Assembly (NCBI GenBank): GCA_934047225.1
Contig: OW204009.1
Location: forward strand, 16,256,898-16,320,897
Length of the DNA: 64,000 bases
Direction: 5' to 3'
DNA from: Ypsolopha sequella
Taxonomy: Eukaryota > Arthropoda > Insecta > Lepidoptera > Ypsolophidae
A program made the position numbers and the translations under genes. Below are positions 22,675 through 33,899 of this stretch, in pieces (positions within the stretch are counted from its first letter, which is position 1; each line of letters starts with the position of its first letter). Below the pieces are notes generated by a model. The model was given only the letters and a program-made list of their open reading frames with translations. It searched no databases and had not been told where the DNA came from.

Positions 22675-22849
22675 CTGATGACATGATGTTGGCTGGCAGA
22701 GTGTCAGTGGGCAGTCTGTGGAGGATCACCCGCCACCACGCTACTTGTTCCTTCACCATCTCCAAGTCTACCGATGTGCAAGGGTCTTCTCTAATGTCAC
22801 TGTTGATAACTTCCCCTTTGTTATTGTCAGGAATATTGTTCAGTTCAGT
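22675..22849 (-). CDS. Probable exon of an unidentified host gene
   Basis: On the minus strand an acceptor (cttcttaatttcag) precedes 22849 and a donor (gtaagc) follows 22675. The 175-nt exon is open and encodes TELNNIPDNNKGEVINSDIR, then EDPCTSVDLEMVKEQVAWWR and VILHRLPTDTLPANIMSSG. Composition is normal protein, acidic then hydrophobic/basic. I do not recognise the family. The transposon at 18219-22653 lies in the intron just after the donor. A degraded relative of its middle part sits on the far side of that transposon (see findings). Confidence 0.5.
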
Positions 22850-23171
22850 CTGAAATTAAGAAGTGTATGAAGTTGTACCTAGCACAGGGTACTGCAGATT
22901 GTCGTAATGTTACCAATTAAGTGTTAAAAAGAAGTGCGAAACGATTCCCCACAGTTGTTTTGATAATGTACGTGGATTCAAGTGCAAATATTAATGGAAA
23001 AAAGTGTAATTTGAACTTTTGTGGTTGTAAATAAAATCTGCGTGAGAGGTTAGTCACCGGGAGTGAGCGCGACGAGGCGTCTCTTTCTCTGGTTGCGGCA
23101 ACCGATCGCTTTGTCTCGCTTGGACTGTCATAGCACAGTATAAGCAACTGTGGTCATAGTGAAACATAAAC
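22850..23171. other. Intergenic / 5' region of the following LINE
   Basis: No reading frame of interest. Probably the 5' UTR of the plus-strand LINE whose ORF1 starts at 23172; the 5' boundary is not visible. Confidence 0.4.
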
Positions 23172-24015
23172 AATGATTTGTGTCAGCTGCGAAGCTTATA
23201 TCGAACGATAGATCTTTTGGAATGCAGTGCGTGCAAAAAATGTTACCACTATAGATGCTTTAACATCCAATCAGCTATTTTTAGGGAAAAAGAACGAACT
23301 AAAGCGCACTATTAAATGTGAGGCTTGTTCAAATGTTACCCAACGCATTCGAATGAAGGACGATACGCCGGTTGGAATCGACGCGGCCGCGGCCGTCGCC
23401 ACCGCGACGAGACATACGCCATCTGCCGTTGGTGAGAGAGAGGTGACAACAGCTTACTTTGCGGACGCCGCAAAATGAGTGTGTGACTTCGGGACAAAAG
23501 ATCGATATAACTATGTTGATGAAGGCGGTTAACGAGTCGATTGCCGCAAGGATGGATTTGCTGGAGAAAAAAATAATTGGTGACATAAAGACGGCCGTTT
23601 CAGCTATATCGGCGACAGAGAATGATCAATTGAGAATGGAATTAAATGAGACCAAAGAAAAGCGTTTGGCCTTAGAAGCCAAGGTCCAGACTCTGAGGAA
23701 ACAGTCAAAAAATATAGCTACAAAGCCGCAGAAACCACCAGCTAAAAAGCCACAACCTCTATTAGTTGGCGATCTAGAGGCTGATGAACTTGTAGGTGAA
23801 AACTCAATGATAGTATCACCCGTCATCTCCGCGCGCGCCGTAGCCACCGATGCTGCGCCGTCAGTCGAAAGTAAACCAAAGGAACCAACGATTTTAAGCC
23901 ATGCGGAGGCGGCCATGACCACCAAAATTGCTAACGAAGAGGAGCGTCAAGAGCAAGATTGGATTGAAGTGAGGACAAACAAAAAGAAGTTGAATACAGT
24001 TAAAATAAGACATAA
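23172..24015 (+). pseudogene. LINE C ORF1, 5' part (PHD-like finger and coiled coil)
   Basis: The start MICVSCEAYIER is followed by a stop. Another frame continues with ECSACKKCYHYRC, a PHD-like zinc-binding block seen in ORF1 of Jockey/CR1-type LINEs. After a further frame change the frame from 23459 reads SGQKIDITMLMKAVNESIAA, a heptad-rich helix (MELNETKEKRLALEAKVQTL) and a Lys/Pro-rich segment, ending DWIEVRTNKKKLNTVKIRHN where another LINE is inserted. ORF1 proteins bind LINE RNA. This copy is broken by several frame changes and the insertion. The rest of ORF1 resumes at 29447. Confidence 0.7.
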
Positions 24016-24212
24016 TTTATTTATTTATTTATTTATTACTTATTTTGGAAAACTAGCGACTATTTTAATAACAATAGTAAAAAACTTAAATTAACTCTAG
24101 CTAGTCATTTAAAGTTTCCACAGATAGACTTAGACTAGATAATACTTAATCAAACCATGACAAGTTATAAACAGATTAAAAGGAGGTTAATTAAATACAC
24201 AAGAAATAGCTC

Positions 24213-24707
24213 TTATTCAAAGAATGGGTTAGTAAGAAGACGTCTCACCGAAGTGATACTGCTATGGAATAAGTCCATAACATTAACATTTTGAGATAAA
24301 CAATTAAAAGCTGTACAGGTTCGCCAAATATGAGAATTTTGTTTATTGCTAGTTCTTACTGTAGGCAAGAAGAAAGTTTTACAATGCCTGCGATTTCGAT
24401 TTGGGGCCAGAAAATTGAGCTTACTCAACAGTTCGGGGCAGTCAATAATGCCTCGTGCTATTTTTAATAATAAGATAAGGTCAGAAATGTCACGCCGCTT
24501 ACTAAATGGAAGTATGTGCATTTTACGACATGACTGCTCGTATCCACATGAGGTGTATTTTGTACGGTAATTGAGATAGCGAGAATTTCTTTTGAATTCT
24601 CTCAATTTTATTTATAAAAACTGAATAACGGGGGTTCCATATTTGGGAAGCATATTCAAGATTACTGCGAACGTAAGCACAATATAATATTTTTAAAGTT
24701 TTAACGT
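24213..24707 (-). pseudogene. LINE A polymerase, C-terminal part
   Basis: Minus strand: KTLKILYCAYVRSNLEYASQ, IWNPRYSVFINKIERIQKKF, then after a frame change KMHILPFSKRRDISDLILLL, SKLNFLAPNRNRRHCKTFFL, HIWRTCTAFN, ending RRLLTNPFFE at 24213. This is the usual C-terminal module after the RT domain in Jockey/CR1-like LINEs. It is continuous with the RT fragment at 28486-29435 once LINE B is removed (both sides share DFL at the junction). Confidence 0.8.
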
Positions 24708-24720
24708 TGAGAAAATCCTT

Positions 24721-27700
24721 GATGATTTAGATGATTTAGAGGTGGGACGCCTGCTGGGCACAGGCGGATGGTCGGCTCTCCAGTTGGAGCTATTCCATCC
24801 AGTTCCCATTGCTTGGAGCTTTGGTATCCTATTGTCCCAGTTGCATTCCCTCCTCAAATCTTCCACTTCTCTTAATATATCTTAATATGTCTGAGTACCC
24901 AAGGTACTTGAGGTCTTCTTCTTTAATGTGATCATTACCAAATACTTCCCATCTTAGGCTAGAATATATAAAGCATTCACCTAAGTAGTGCTTACTCGTT
25001 TCCTCCTCGCCGCAGTGCGGGCAAGAGGAGTCCTCCTGTACCTTCATTATTGACAGATGTCTGTTCAGCCTACAGTGGCCAGTTAGATTAAGAGTGTACC
25101 TTACTTTTTTGTAGACGATAGTCGAGAGAAACATTTTCGACTGTCGACAGCCCTCAATGTTCCTCCATTCATCTGCTGATTCTGCTGAAGCCAGACGGCT
25201 TATTACCTTATTAGTGACGTTTGCCGGAATAGGGAGCCTAGGTTCAGGTCCAATGAACCTATCCTCTGCACCTTCTCTAGCTAATTCATCTGCTTTTTCA
25301 TTACCTTCAACTCCTTGATGTCCTGGGACCCAGGCTACTATTGTTTCAGTTTTTTCACCTAGCTTATTGAGTGTATTTTTACACTCTCTTACTAGAGCCG
25401 ATTTATTTACTAGATTTTTAAGCGCAAGAAGTGCTGCTTGGCTGTCCGAGTAAATAATGACTGTTTTCTCGTTTATGTCCGACCTTGAGAGTACCATACT
25501 GGCGCATTCCATGATGGCAAATGTTTCTGCCTGAAATACGGTAGCCAAGGTACCTAGTGAGTAGGATGCGCTTCCTTCTTCTTCATCTTTATCAGATATA
25601 AAGACACCAGCTCCTGCTAGTCCTGTACTACCTTTCCTTGAGCCGTCCGTATAGCAATTAATGCTCGGTCGGTTTGTCGGTAATTCCCAGTCTTCTCTGG
25701 CTCCTATATGTATGCGATATTTTTTATCGAATAATATTTCTTTCTTTATCAGGTCGTTATTGGCAAGGAGCATTTCGAAATTACAGCCTGATTTATCTGC
25801 TATGGAGGCATGCCCTTTATTCCACTCTTTGTTTATTTTCATTCTGTACCATTGCTCGGTAGCTCTCTTTTTGACCTCAATGTGCAAGGGATTTAGGCCT
25901 ATTATCACTTCCAGAGCCCTGGTTGGAGTTGTTCTCAGGGCTCCAGTGACCATGAGGCATGCCAATCTTTGCACCTTGTCTAGCTCTTTTCTTGTGGATT
26001 GTATGTCTGTTCTTGGCCACCATACAATTGCTCCATAAAGCACTCGTGGTAGAATGATGGCCTTGTATATCCAGTGCATTATGCTAGGCGTCAGACCCCA
26101 TTTACTACCCACTGCCCTTCTACATTGGAAAAGTGTTCTTATGACTTTACTACATTGTGATCTAACATGAGTGTCAAATTTCAGTTTGTGGTCGAAAATC
26201 ACTCCAAGGTACTTTATTTCTTTAACTTCTTCTAGAACTGTGCCCTTCAATTTGATAGGTTGTAGTTCCTTAGGCTTCCTCTTGTTTGTGAAGAGAACTA
26301 GTTTAGTTTTACTGGGATTTAGATCAAGTCCTTTATCTTCACACCAGTCCAACACTTTTCTTATTGCGGTGATCATCCGAGATCTCACCGTGCTTAAGTC
26401 TTTTCCTACTATCATAATAATTCCATCATCCGAGTACACTTGTAAATAAATGTACATTCTATTAATGACTGTTATTATTGAATCTATCAGGAGGCACCAC
26501 ATTAGAGGGGATAGACACCCTCCTTGCGGAAACCCTCTTCCTGCTTTTATAGTATAGGTTTCTCCTGCTAGATGTGCAGTTATGACTCTGTTTTCTAGCA
26601 TTTTAATTACCCATCTGACTATTGCTTCGTCAATGCCCTCCCTTTTGAGCGATGCTTCTATTGCTCCAAATGTTGCCCTGTCAAATGCTCCTTCTACATC
26701 GAAGAAACACGCGAGGGCATATTCTTTGTTTTCAATAGCACGCTCAATCTTAATAGTGATACTGTGAAGTGCAGTCTCCGTGGACTTCCCCGCCATATAT
26801 GCATGTTGATTAGCATGTAACGGAGATCCACTTTCTTTTATTTTGTTCCTAATGTTCTTATCTATTATTTTCTCTAGTGTTTTTAATACAAATGAGGATA
26901 AACTTATGCTCCTGTATGCCTTGGCTTCTTGATATGTCTTTTTTCCAGGTTTTGGCAAGAAGACTGCTTCAACTTTCCTCCAGTTTCGAGGTATATGTCC
27001 TAGCCTAATGCTGCTTTGGTACAGTTCAATCAGACTTTTACCTATGAATCTGCATGCATGTTGCAGTAGAGCCGGAAGTATACCATCCGGCCCTGCAGAC
27101 TTGTAAGGAGCGAAAGATTTGATTGCCCATTCTACTTCTTCTAGTTTAATAACGTCCGAGCAGTTCATCCATGCCATGTTCGTTATTTGTTCATTTTCTT
27201 CTTCAATGGTTTCTTTACACCCCGGAAAGTGGGTCTTGAGCATAGTTTCCAAGACTTTACGAGGTTCAGTTACCACTTGCTCTCCTACTTTTATACTTCC
27301 AAGTTGGCACATCTTGTCACTAGCGAGCAGTTTCACAAGACATGCTGCTTCAGAGTAATTGTTTATTTCTTTACAGTATTGTCTCCAGCTTTTTCTACTT
27401 TCGTTTGTACACGTCTTACTATATTCATTTCGTAACTTTCTGTATTCAACCCAGCTATGATCGTCATCCTTTTTCAAGGCTGTTCTCATAGCTTTGCGAG
27501 TCTTTTTCCTCATTTTTTTTAATTCTTTATTCCACCAGATTTGACCTTTGCTTTCTGGTAGGTCCTTCAATGGACAGGATTTGTGGTAGGCCTGTATTAG
27601 TACCTTTTCCAGCTCCATGGCTCCTTGTTCTAGTTCTTCTACAGATGTGTAGGAAGACATACTGGGATTCCACTTGCTTATCTCTTCTTCAAATTTAATC

Positions 27701-28472
27701 CAGTCAGTCTTCCTAGGATTTCTTATTTTGACTATTTCTGTCTGACAGTTAAGTTGAAAAGTGATCCGTCTGTGATCCGACATTGTGTCTTCTGAGGCCA
27801 CCTTCCAACCACTAACTAGCTTTCTTATTGAACCTGACGTCAGTGTTATGTCAAGTACTTCTTTCCGAGATCTAGTGATAAATGTCGGTTCATTACCGAC
27901 GTTCAATATTGATAGATCCTTTTCCACAATAAAATCTAGTAGTACTTCTCCCTTTTCATTGGTGTTCGTGCTGCCCCACACCTCATTGTGTGAGTTAGCA
28001 TCCGCTCCAATAACAAAGGAGATCTTCTTACCTTGATAGTGGTCAACTATTTCTTCAACTTCTCTCGATGGTGGCACAAAGTCTTTTTCACTCTGCATAT
28101 AGCTTGAGATGAACGCCACCCTCGTCTTTTGAGTCTCTGGAGAGATGATGACTGTTTCTATGGCCACTAGGTCTCTGTAACAGCAAAACACTGTGCAACC
28201 TAGCGCTCTTATTCTATTGCTAACGTAAATACAACTTCTAGCAGCTTGCTCACCTGTCGTGTCATAGAAGAGCTCACCGCCCAGGCTACCCAGCCCCACT
28301 ACCCTCTTGTCGCGTGTATACGGTTCTTGTAGAAGGGCTATGTCTACTTTATTCTCCACTATTATTCTGCTCAGTTCGCACATGGCGTCTTTGCAGTGTT
28401 GGAGATTTAGTTGACAAATTCTAATTGGATTTTGCTTTTGTGTGTTTTTTATTTTTGTTGGGGGTGTGTTTG
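24721..28472 (-). mobile_element. LINE B: EN-RT-RNase H LINE nested inside LINE A
   Basis: Flanked by the 13-bp duplication tgagaaaatcctt (24708-24720 and 28473-28485). Its 3' end carries an (aaatcatct)-type tail (24721-24741 on plus). At 3752 bp it holds ORF2 complete or nearly so but no ORF1, so it is truncated at the 5' end. Confidence 0.9.
24829..28472 (-). CDS. LINE B ORF2: endonuclease - reverse transcriptase - RNase H (I/R1/LOA-like)
   Basis: About 1,214 uninterrupted residues. The N-terminal APE-like endonuclease shows QLNLQHCKDAM, LLQEPYTRDK, GADANSHNEVWGS and SDHRRITF. The RT shows KAYRSISLSSFVLKTLEKII, FFDVEGAFDRATF, GFPQGGCLSPLMWCLLIDS and catalytic YSDD (usually YADD). RNase H follows: YTDGSRKGSTGLAG, QAETFAIMECA, YSDSQAAL and VPGHQGVEGNEKADELA, with all acidic residues visible. 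A CCHC-like knuckle (CPHCGEEETSKHYLGEC) lies near the end. The enzyme nicks DNA and copies LINE RNA into it. A C-terminal RNase H points to the I/R1/LOA group. No stop or frameshift is seen, so ORF2 could still be functional although ORF1 and promoter are missing. Its frame is fused to LINE A upstream. Confidence 0.9.
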
Positions 28473-28485
28473 TGAGAAAATCCTT

Positions 28486-29435
28486 AGAGGCGCGCATTAT
28501 GAATCCAAGACTACGTGAAGCCTTCTTGACGATCTGCTCGACATGTTGATCGAATAATAACTTGTTATCGTGCAATACACCAAGGTCTCTAATACTGTTG
28601 ATTTTAACAAGATCATGACCGTGCAGATGGTATTGATATTGAATATTTGACTTCTTTCTGGAAAAAGTGACACAAAAACATTTAGAAACATTAAGATCCA
28701 GCTTGTTACGCGTGCAATAGTCATCAAGACGATGAAGATCCTCTTGGATTGCCTCTGCGTCAGCGTTGGATCCAATTGTTTTGAAAATGTTCATATCGTC
28801 CGCAAAACTGAGAACATGAGAATTTAAAAAATGCCGTCAATGTCCGCAATAAATATTATAAACATTAGGGGGCCCAGCAAAGATCCCTGGGGAACACCGC
28901 TGGGAACATCGACCCATCCAGAAATGTAATTACTTACGACCACGGCCTGAGACCTACTGCTGATGTACGAAGAGAACCATCGTACAAGATCGCCACAAAT
29001 ACCAGCTTTTTGTAATTTTAAAATTAGCAATTGGTGATCAACGCGATCAAATGCCTTGCTGTAGTCCGTATAGATTACATCAGTTTGATGGTATTGCTGC
29101 ATACTGTCCGTAAGATGTTCATTGAGCAATATAAGGTTAGTTACTGTGGAGCGACCTTTGAGAAATCCATGCTGTGTGGGACTGAACGACCGGTGTAGGG
29201 AAGCGTAGACTTGGTCATAGACAATTTTTTCAAATAACTTAGCGATAATACACAGTTTGGAAATCGGTCTGTAATGACTTATTATATTTTTAGCCCCGTT
29301 TTTATAGATAGGGGAAATAAATGCCGATTTCCAAATAAGAGGAAATGAACCCTCTGACATAGATCTGCTGAACAGTAAATAGAGAGGCTTGGCTATTTCG
29401 TCGGCGCAGTTTACTAAGATGACAGCAGGTATATG
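28486..29435 (-). pseudogene. LINE A reverse transcriptase, N-terminal and catalytic part
   Basis: Minus strand: PLIWKSAFISPIYKNG, HYRPISKLCIIAKLFEKIVY, YTDYSKAFDRVDH (first catalytic Asp), SGVPQGSLLGPLMFIIFIAD, then a frame change near 28820, then SFADDMNIFKTIGSN (catalytic FADD, near 28800) and thumb-region sequence to RASKDFL where LINE B interrupts. It is 5'-truncated (no endonuclease) and frameshifted once. Confidence 0.85.
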
Positions 29436-29446
29436 ATAAGACATAA

Positions 29447-29911
29447 GACATGGGAGGAAACACGTCTAATCTGCAAATAAAAGCGGGGGAACGGAGGAGA
29501 TATTTTCACGTATGGAGGCTCGCGTCAGAAACAACAGAAGAGGACTTATTGAAATATGTACAGGAGGTGCTGGGAAGTGAAAGCTACTTGAAAGTGGACA
29601 AGATAAAGCACAAATCTGAAAGAGGATATGCGTCTTTTAGAATTTGTGTGACTGAAGCGAACTTTGATAAATTATGCAACCCAGAGTTCTGGCCGAGATA
29701 TGCGAATGCGAACTGTAATTACAGACAACTGGATCTCGTGTTGAGCGGGTGCGTGGATGGCGGTGGCGTTGTGGTGCAGAGAGCGGACGAGGGCCTGCAG
29801 CCGGTGGACGCGTACCACCCCCCCCCTGGCCGTGACCGTCACTCTCGGCCCGCAGAGTTCATGGGAGGCACACAGAGATACAGACCAACGACAAACCCAG
29901 GTACAATATAA
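29447..29911 (+). pseudogene. LINE C ORF1, 3' part
   Basis: From 29450 the frame reads NTSNLQIKAGERRRYFHVWR, ASETTEEDLLKYVQEVLGS and RGYASFRICVTEANFDKLC, matching the C-terminal RNA-binding half of Jockey/CR1-like ORF1 proteins (the HVWRL block). It continues the ORF1 fragment ending at 24015. Joined across the 11-bp target duplication, the two halves are off by one frame, so ORF1 was already damaged or the junction has since changed. The end is a Gly/Pro-rich read-through tail. Confidence 0.72.
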
Positions 29912-31982
29912 ATTATGGAATTTCAATAAGACTGACTTTCATAAATTATACTATTTATTAATGAATATTGATTGGAGAGAAATGTACAGTTTACGAGAAC
30001 CAAATTTAGTTTTAGATTGTTTTTATGATAAGATAGATGGCGTTTTAGATGTGTTTGTTCCTCTAAAAAAGCCAGGAAATTCGAACACTAGATACACTTA
30101 CCCTGTTTGGTATACTTCAGATATAATCAAAGATATTAAATTAAACGTTATTGTTCTATTTTTTCGAGAGTCATAAATTATGCTAAAAGGAGAACAAATG
30201 AACAAAAAATCATAAACTCTGATGATGTCGTAAAATCAACATGGAACCTCATAAATAAAACAGTACAAGGGAATAACTTAAATGAAATAAATAACTATAT
30301 CGATCTAGCGAATGGTTCTGAAGTGGCTCAATGTAACTCAGAGGCAGCCCAAATGTTTAATGATTTTTTCACTAATGTGGGAGACACCACCCCAGAAACA
30401 GGAAGTCAGCTAATTACGCTACCACCTTGCAATAATAAATCTATGTTTGTAAATCCAGTCTCAAAAGAAGACCTCATAAAAGTTGTGTTCTCCCTTAAAA
30501 ACGAAAAATCATGTGGATATGACAACTTACCCTCAAAAGTTATTAAATTTATCAAAGATTCGATTGCTGACCCTTTAGTTCATCTAATAAACCTTTCCTT
30601 TAGCGAAGGAGTTTTCCCCAGCAGGTTAAAGAGAGCACAAATAAAACCCATTCACAAGAAAGGTACTAAATTAGATGTTAATAATTACCGACGGATTTCC
30701 TTATTGCCTATCCTTTCAAAGGTTTTTGAGAAATTAATGTCAAGCCAATTGTGTAAATTTCTTACTTCCCACAAAATATTAGCTCAAGAACAATTTGGAT
30801 TCCAAAAGGGTAGCTCTACTATGTATGTCTGACTTCGTATCGGAAGCTTTGGATGGCAATGACAACATAGTAACAGTTCTATTAGATTTGTCAAAGGCAT
30901 TTGATCACGTAGATCACAACATAATGCTTTTGATGTTGGATCGATATGGCATACGAGGCAAGGTTAATGATTGGTTCAAATCATACCTCAGGGATCGACA
31001 GCAAAGTGTTTTACTTTCTATTATGGATAAAACTAAAGCTTTGATGAATAAAGAGTCTAAAATCTCCGTAACAAAAAGCGGTGTACCCTAAGGAACTATT
31101 CTGGGCCCAATTCTGTTTCTTTTGTATGTAAATCACTTGCCACGCCTAACTAATAATAAGGTAATTATGGTTGCGGACAATGTGTCGGTATTTTTTAAGT
31201 TTCAAAGAGGTAACTTCGAAAATTTGGCTAATACTATCCAGCATGCGATTCACTCTGTTATAGGTTGGTTTAGACGTTTGCGACTAAATACCAATGCCAA
31301 AAAAACTAATATGACTCACTTCAGGAACTACAACACCCCCATTGTAAATGCGAATGTAACTACTGAAAGTGAAAATATTGATTTTGTATCAGAAGTTAAA
31401 TTCCTAGGTGTATACATAGATGAGCATATGAGCTGGAAAAGACACATCAAAAATCTGGAAAGCAAACTAAGCACTTTTTGTTATGCCTTGAGAACACTTT
31501 CTTATATAGCGACTAAACAAGCTGTACTCCAGGCATACTTCGCTTTCTTCCAATCAAAGATGCTTTATGCCTTGGCTGTGTGGGGTGGTAGTACAGATGC
31601 TAAAAGAATATTTATACTACAGATCCGCTGCATAAGAATTATAGAAGGGTTAAATTCTAACATGGAATCTTGTCGAAATTCATTTGTAAAGCTCAAGATT
31701 CACACTGTAACAGCACTTTATATTATTGAGCTTTGCAAGCTAATCCGGCGATACCCAAATTAATTTCCCAGTCGACCTCTAGGCTATAGTGACCGTTTAA
31801 ATAAGCGTTATGAAAATAATCTCAAGGCACATAGTAGTAGAACAGCTTCTTACAGTAAAGCTACAAAAATGGCTGCAATAAAAATATATAATAAACTGCC
31901 TGATAAAATTAAAATCCTAAATAGTAACACTTTTTACTACAAACTGGAAAGGTATTTGTTGATGATCTCGATAAAATTATAA
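29896..31982 (+). pseudogene. LINE C ORF2 remnant, endonuclease deleted, RT mutated
   Basis: Begins at WNFNKTDFHKLYYLLMNIDW, the linker between endonuclease and RT, directly after ORF1, so the endonuclease has been deleted. Three or more frame changes follow. RT blocks: VSKEDLIKVVFSLKNEKSCG, NNYRRISLLPILSKVFEKLM, DLSKAFDHVDHN (first Asp). SGVP is followed by TAA at 31090 instead of the expected CAA of SGVPQG. The catalytic FADD is VADN (MVADNVSVFF, near 31170). The C-terminal block ends KIYNKLPDKIKILN...MISIKL at 31982. Confidence 0.85.
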
Positions 31983-32508
31983 TTAGGTGGGTATATCTTC
32001 AATTCAATTCAATGCCATTTTATCTGGCTACCGATAATGTGACTAGTTCCGCCAATATCAAATAATAACTTTTTAAGCAAAAAGACGCACTTGTTTGCAT
32101 TAGGTAAGACCGCACTAGACGGAACTGCACTCCTCACTGCAATGACTTTAACGGCTTTAACCACAGATAATATAATTCTATCGATTAATTAATACAACCG
32201 ATCGATTAATCGGGGCCCAAAAAATCGATTTTGGATCGATTTTTTAAAAGCGTTTCGATCTTTGGATCGATCTATAAAACCGCAGAATCGTCGACAAGAT
32301 TTTTTGCTGTTTCACGGCAAATTTTGCTCACAAATCACAAACAAATAAAAAGAGTACATAATTAATAACGTTTCCAACAGGTATTTTGATTTCAAAACTC
32401 GTTAGGTCTCGGCGATCTTCGACTTTACTCGGATATGTTCGGGTCTGGCCGGCCGGCATCGCAACAACACACAATATTGAACAGACAATAAAAATAATAA
32501 AATTAGAG
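31983..32508. other. Unassigned, rich in atcgat words
   Basis: No gene. atcgattttttggatcgat-like words cluster at 32180-32290 and again in inverted sense at 32860-32965, bracketing the hAT fragment. They may be the ends of that element. Confidence 0.4.
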
Positions 32509-32669
32509 CCACAGTGATAAAATACTTATCAATAGTTGGTAGTACGTCTGTGCCTTCAGAGCGCCTGTTTTCACTTGCGGGAAACATAATGACCGAGTCC
32601 AGGAACAGACTTACCAGCAAAAAGTTGCATACATTATTATTCATGAAAAGCCTTTTATTTGAAGATTAG
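32509..32669 (+). pseudogene. hAT transposase C-terminal (dimerisation) fragment
   Basis: Plus-strand translation reads TSVPSERLFSLAGNIMTESR and NRLTSKKLHTLLFMKSLLFE, then TAG. The SVPSERLFS..GNI..E.RNRL pattern is the C-terminal dimerisation domain of hAT transposases. The upstream frame is broken, so only this terminal piece survives. Confidence 0.85.
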
Positions 32670-33899
32670 AAGTTGGAGAACTTAAAACTCAAAATATTTT
32701 TATAATTAATATTAACATAATAATTTTATGATTGTGCATGTTACTTTTGGAATTAAATTTACACAAATATTTTATTTTATGTTTTATTCATAGGAAAACA
32801 ACTAACTTTACCCACAATAAACTCAAGAAAAATTAACTCTTAATGTGTGAATTTTGTTCCATTTTGAATCGATTTTTGGGGATCGATTTTTCTTGTACCG
32901 ATTTTTTTTGCATCATTATTTTTACCACGTTTCGAAATCGATCTCAAAATCGATCTTCTTCAAAAAGAATTAACCAAATTCGTTCATTGCTTGCCTATCT
33001 ACACTAAGGTTGCGTACGCCCAGGTAAATTTCAAATTTAACTAATAACCGTTCCACAACAACCCGAGTGAAAACGTACATAAAGCTTCTCACACCCATCA
33101 AATCGTTCCGAATGGACAAATTTGTATCCATCACTGCTTAAACATATGACCCATTCGGAACGCTTTTGAACGCGACGTGGACGTTGACACTTGAAAGTGA
33201 CAGAATTTGTAGAAATTTGTTTACGTTACGAGAGTACAAAATCCAAGAAAAGATTTCAATCTTTGAATTTAAAATGCTCCCAATAACCGATTTTTAAAAT
33301 AGCCGCGGGCGGGTGTCACTTTTCAAAAATCGCTCAGAGTGCAAACGCTCTGAAGATAGCACAATATGGCATCGTTATTGGTGTCACTTATGAAGTCTTA
33401 GCGACTATTGTAGAGCTATTATTATCGCGCTAACACTGAATTGGAATGACCGTTGATGCGATAAAATCGACTATGTCGTCATTCGGAACGCGCTGCTGCT
33501 CAGAAATATAAAATACACTGTGACAGTTTAAATTTTACACTAACCCAGGCGCTTAGGAACGTTACATTGACTCTTCCGCGAGTACCGTAGAGCGAGTAAA
33601 ACTATAAAGTGTCTAGCCTGCCACCAGCGGCCGTTTAGCAAAATAATATATTCTGCCACTAACGGCAGAATAACAAAAATAATTATTCTACCACAAGTTT
33701 ACGATTATTAAAATTTACTTCCTAACGTCAACTAGGTAAGGTACAGTATTCAATACACGTTGGTTGAATGTAGTGATTATAGCTACTGGTGGCTGAATAG
33801 CAGAAACAGCTATCCTGCGGCAAGTTAATTACCGTTGGAACGTAATCCTTATCTGAATGGCACTTCAACTTTATGGATAAAAAATAGGTTGAATCTGTT
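32670..33899. other. No gene; small inverted repeats
   Basis: atcgat-rich part to 32965. A short inverted repeat cgttccgaatgg / ccattcggaacg lies near 33105-33162. Palindromic ttctgccactaacggcagaat is near 33650-33671. Nothing else recognised. Confidence 0.45.

Larger units (their letters stand above)
24016..29435 (-). mobile_element. LINE A: 5'-truncated Jockey/CR1-like LINE inserted in LINE C
   Basis: A minus-oriented LINE whose 3' tail (ttatttattt on plus) abuts 24016. It is flanked by the 11-bp direct repeat ataagacataa (24005-24015 and 29436-29446), a target-site duplication. It begins within the RT domain, so it is 5'-truncated. It was later split at 24708-28485 by LINE B. Confidence 0.88.
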
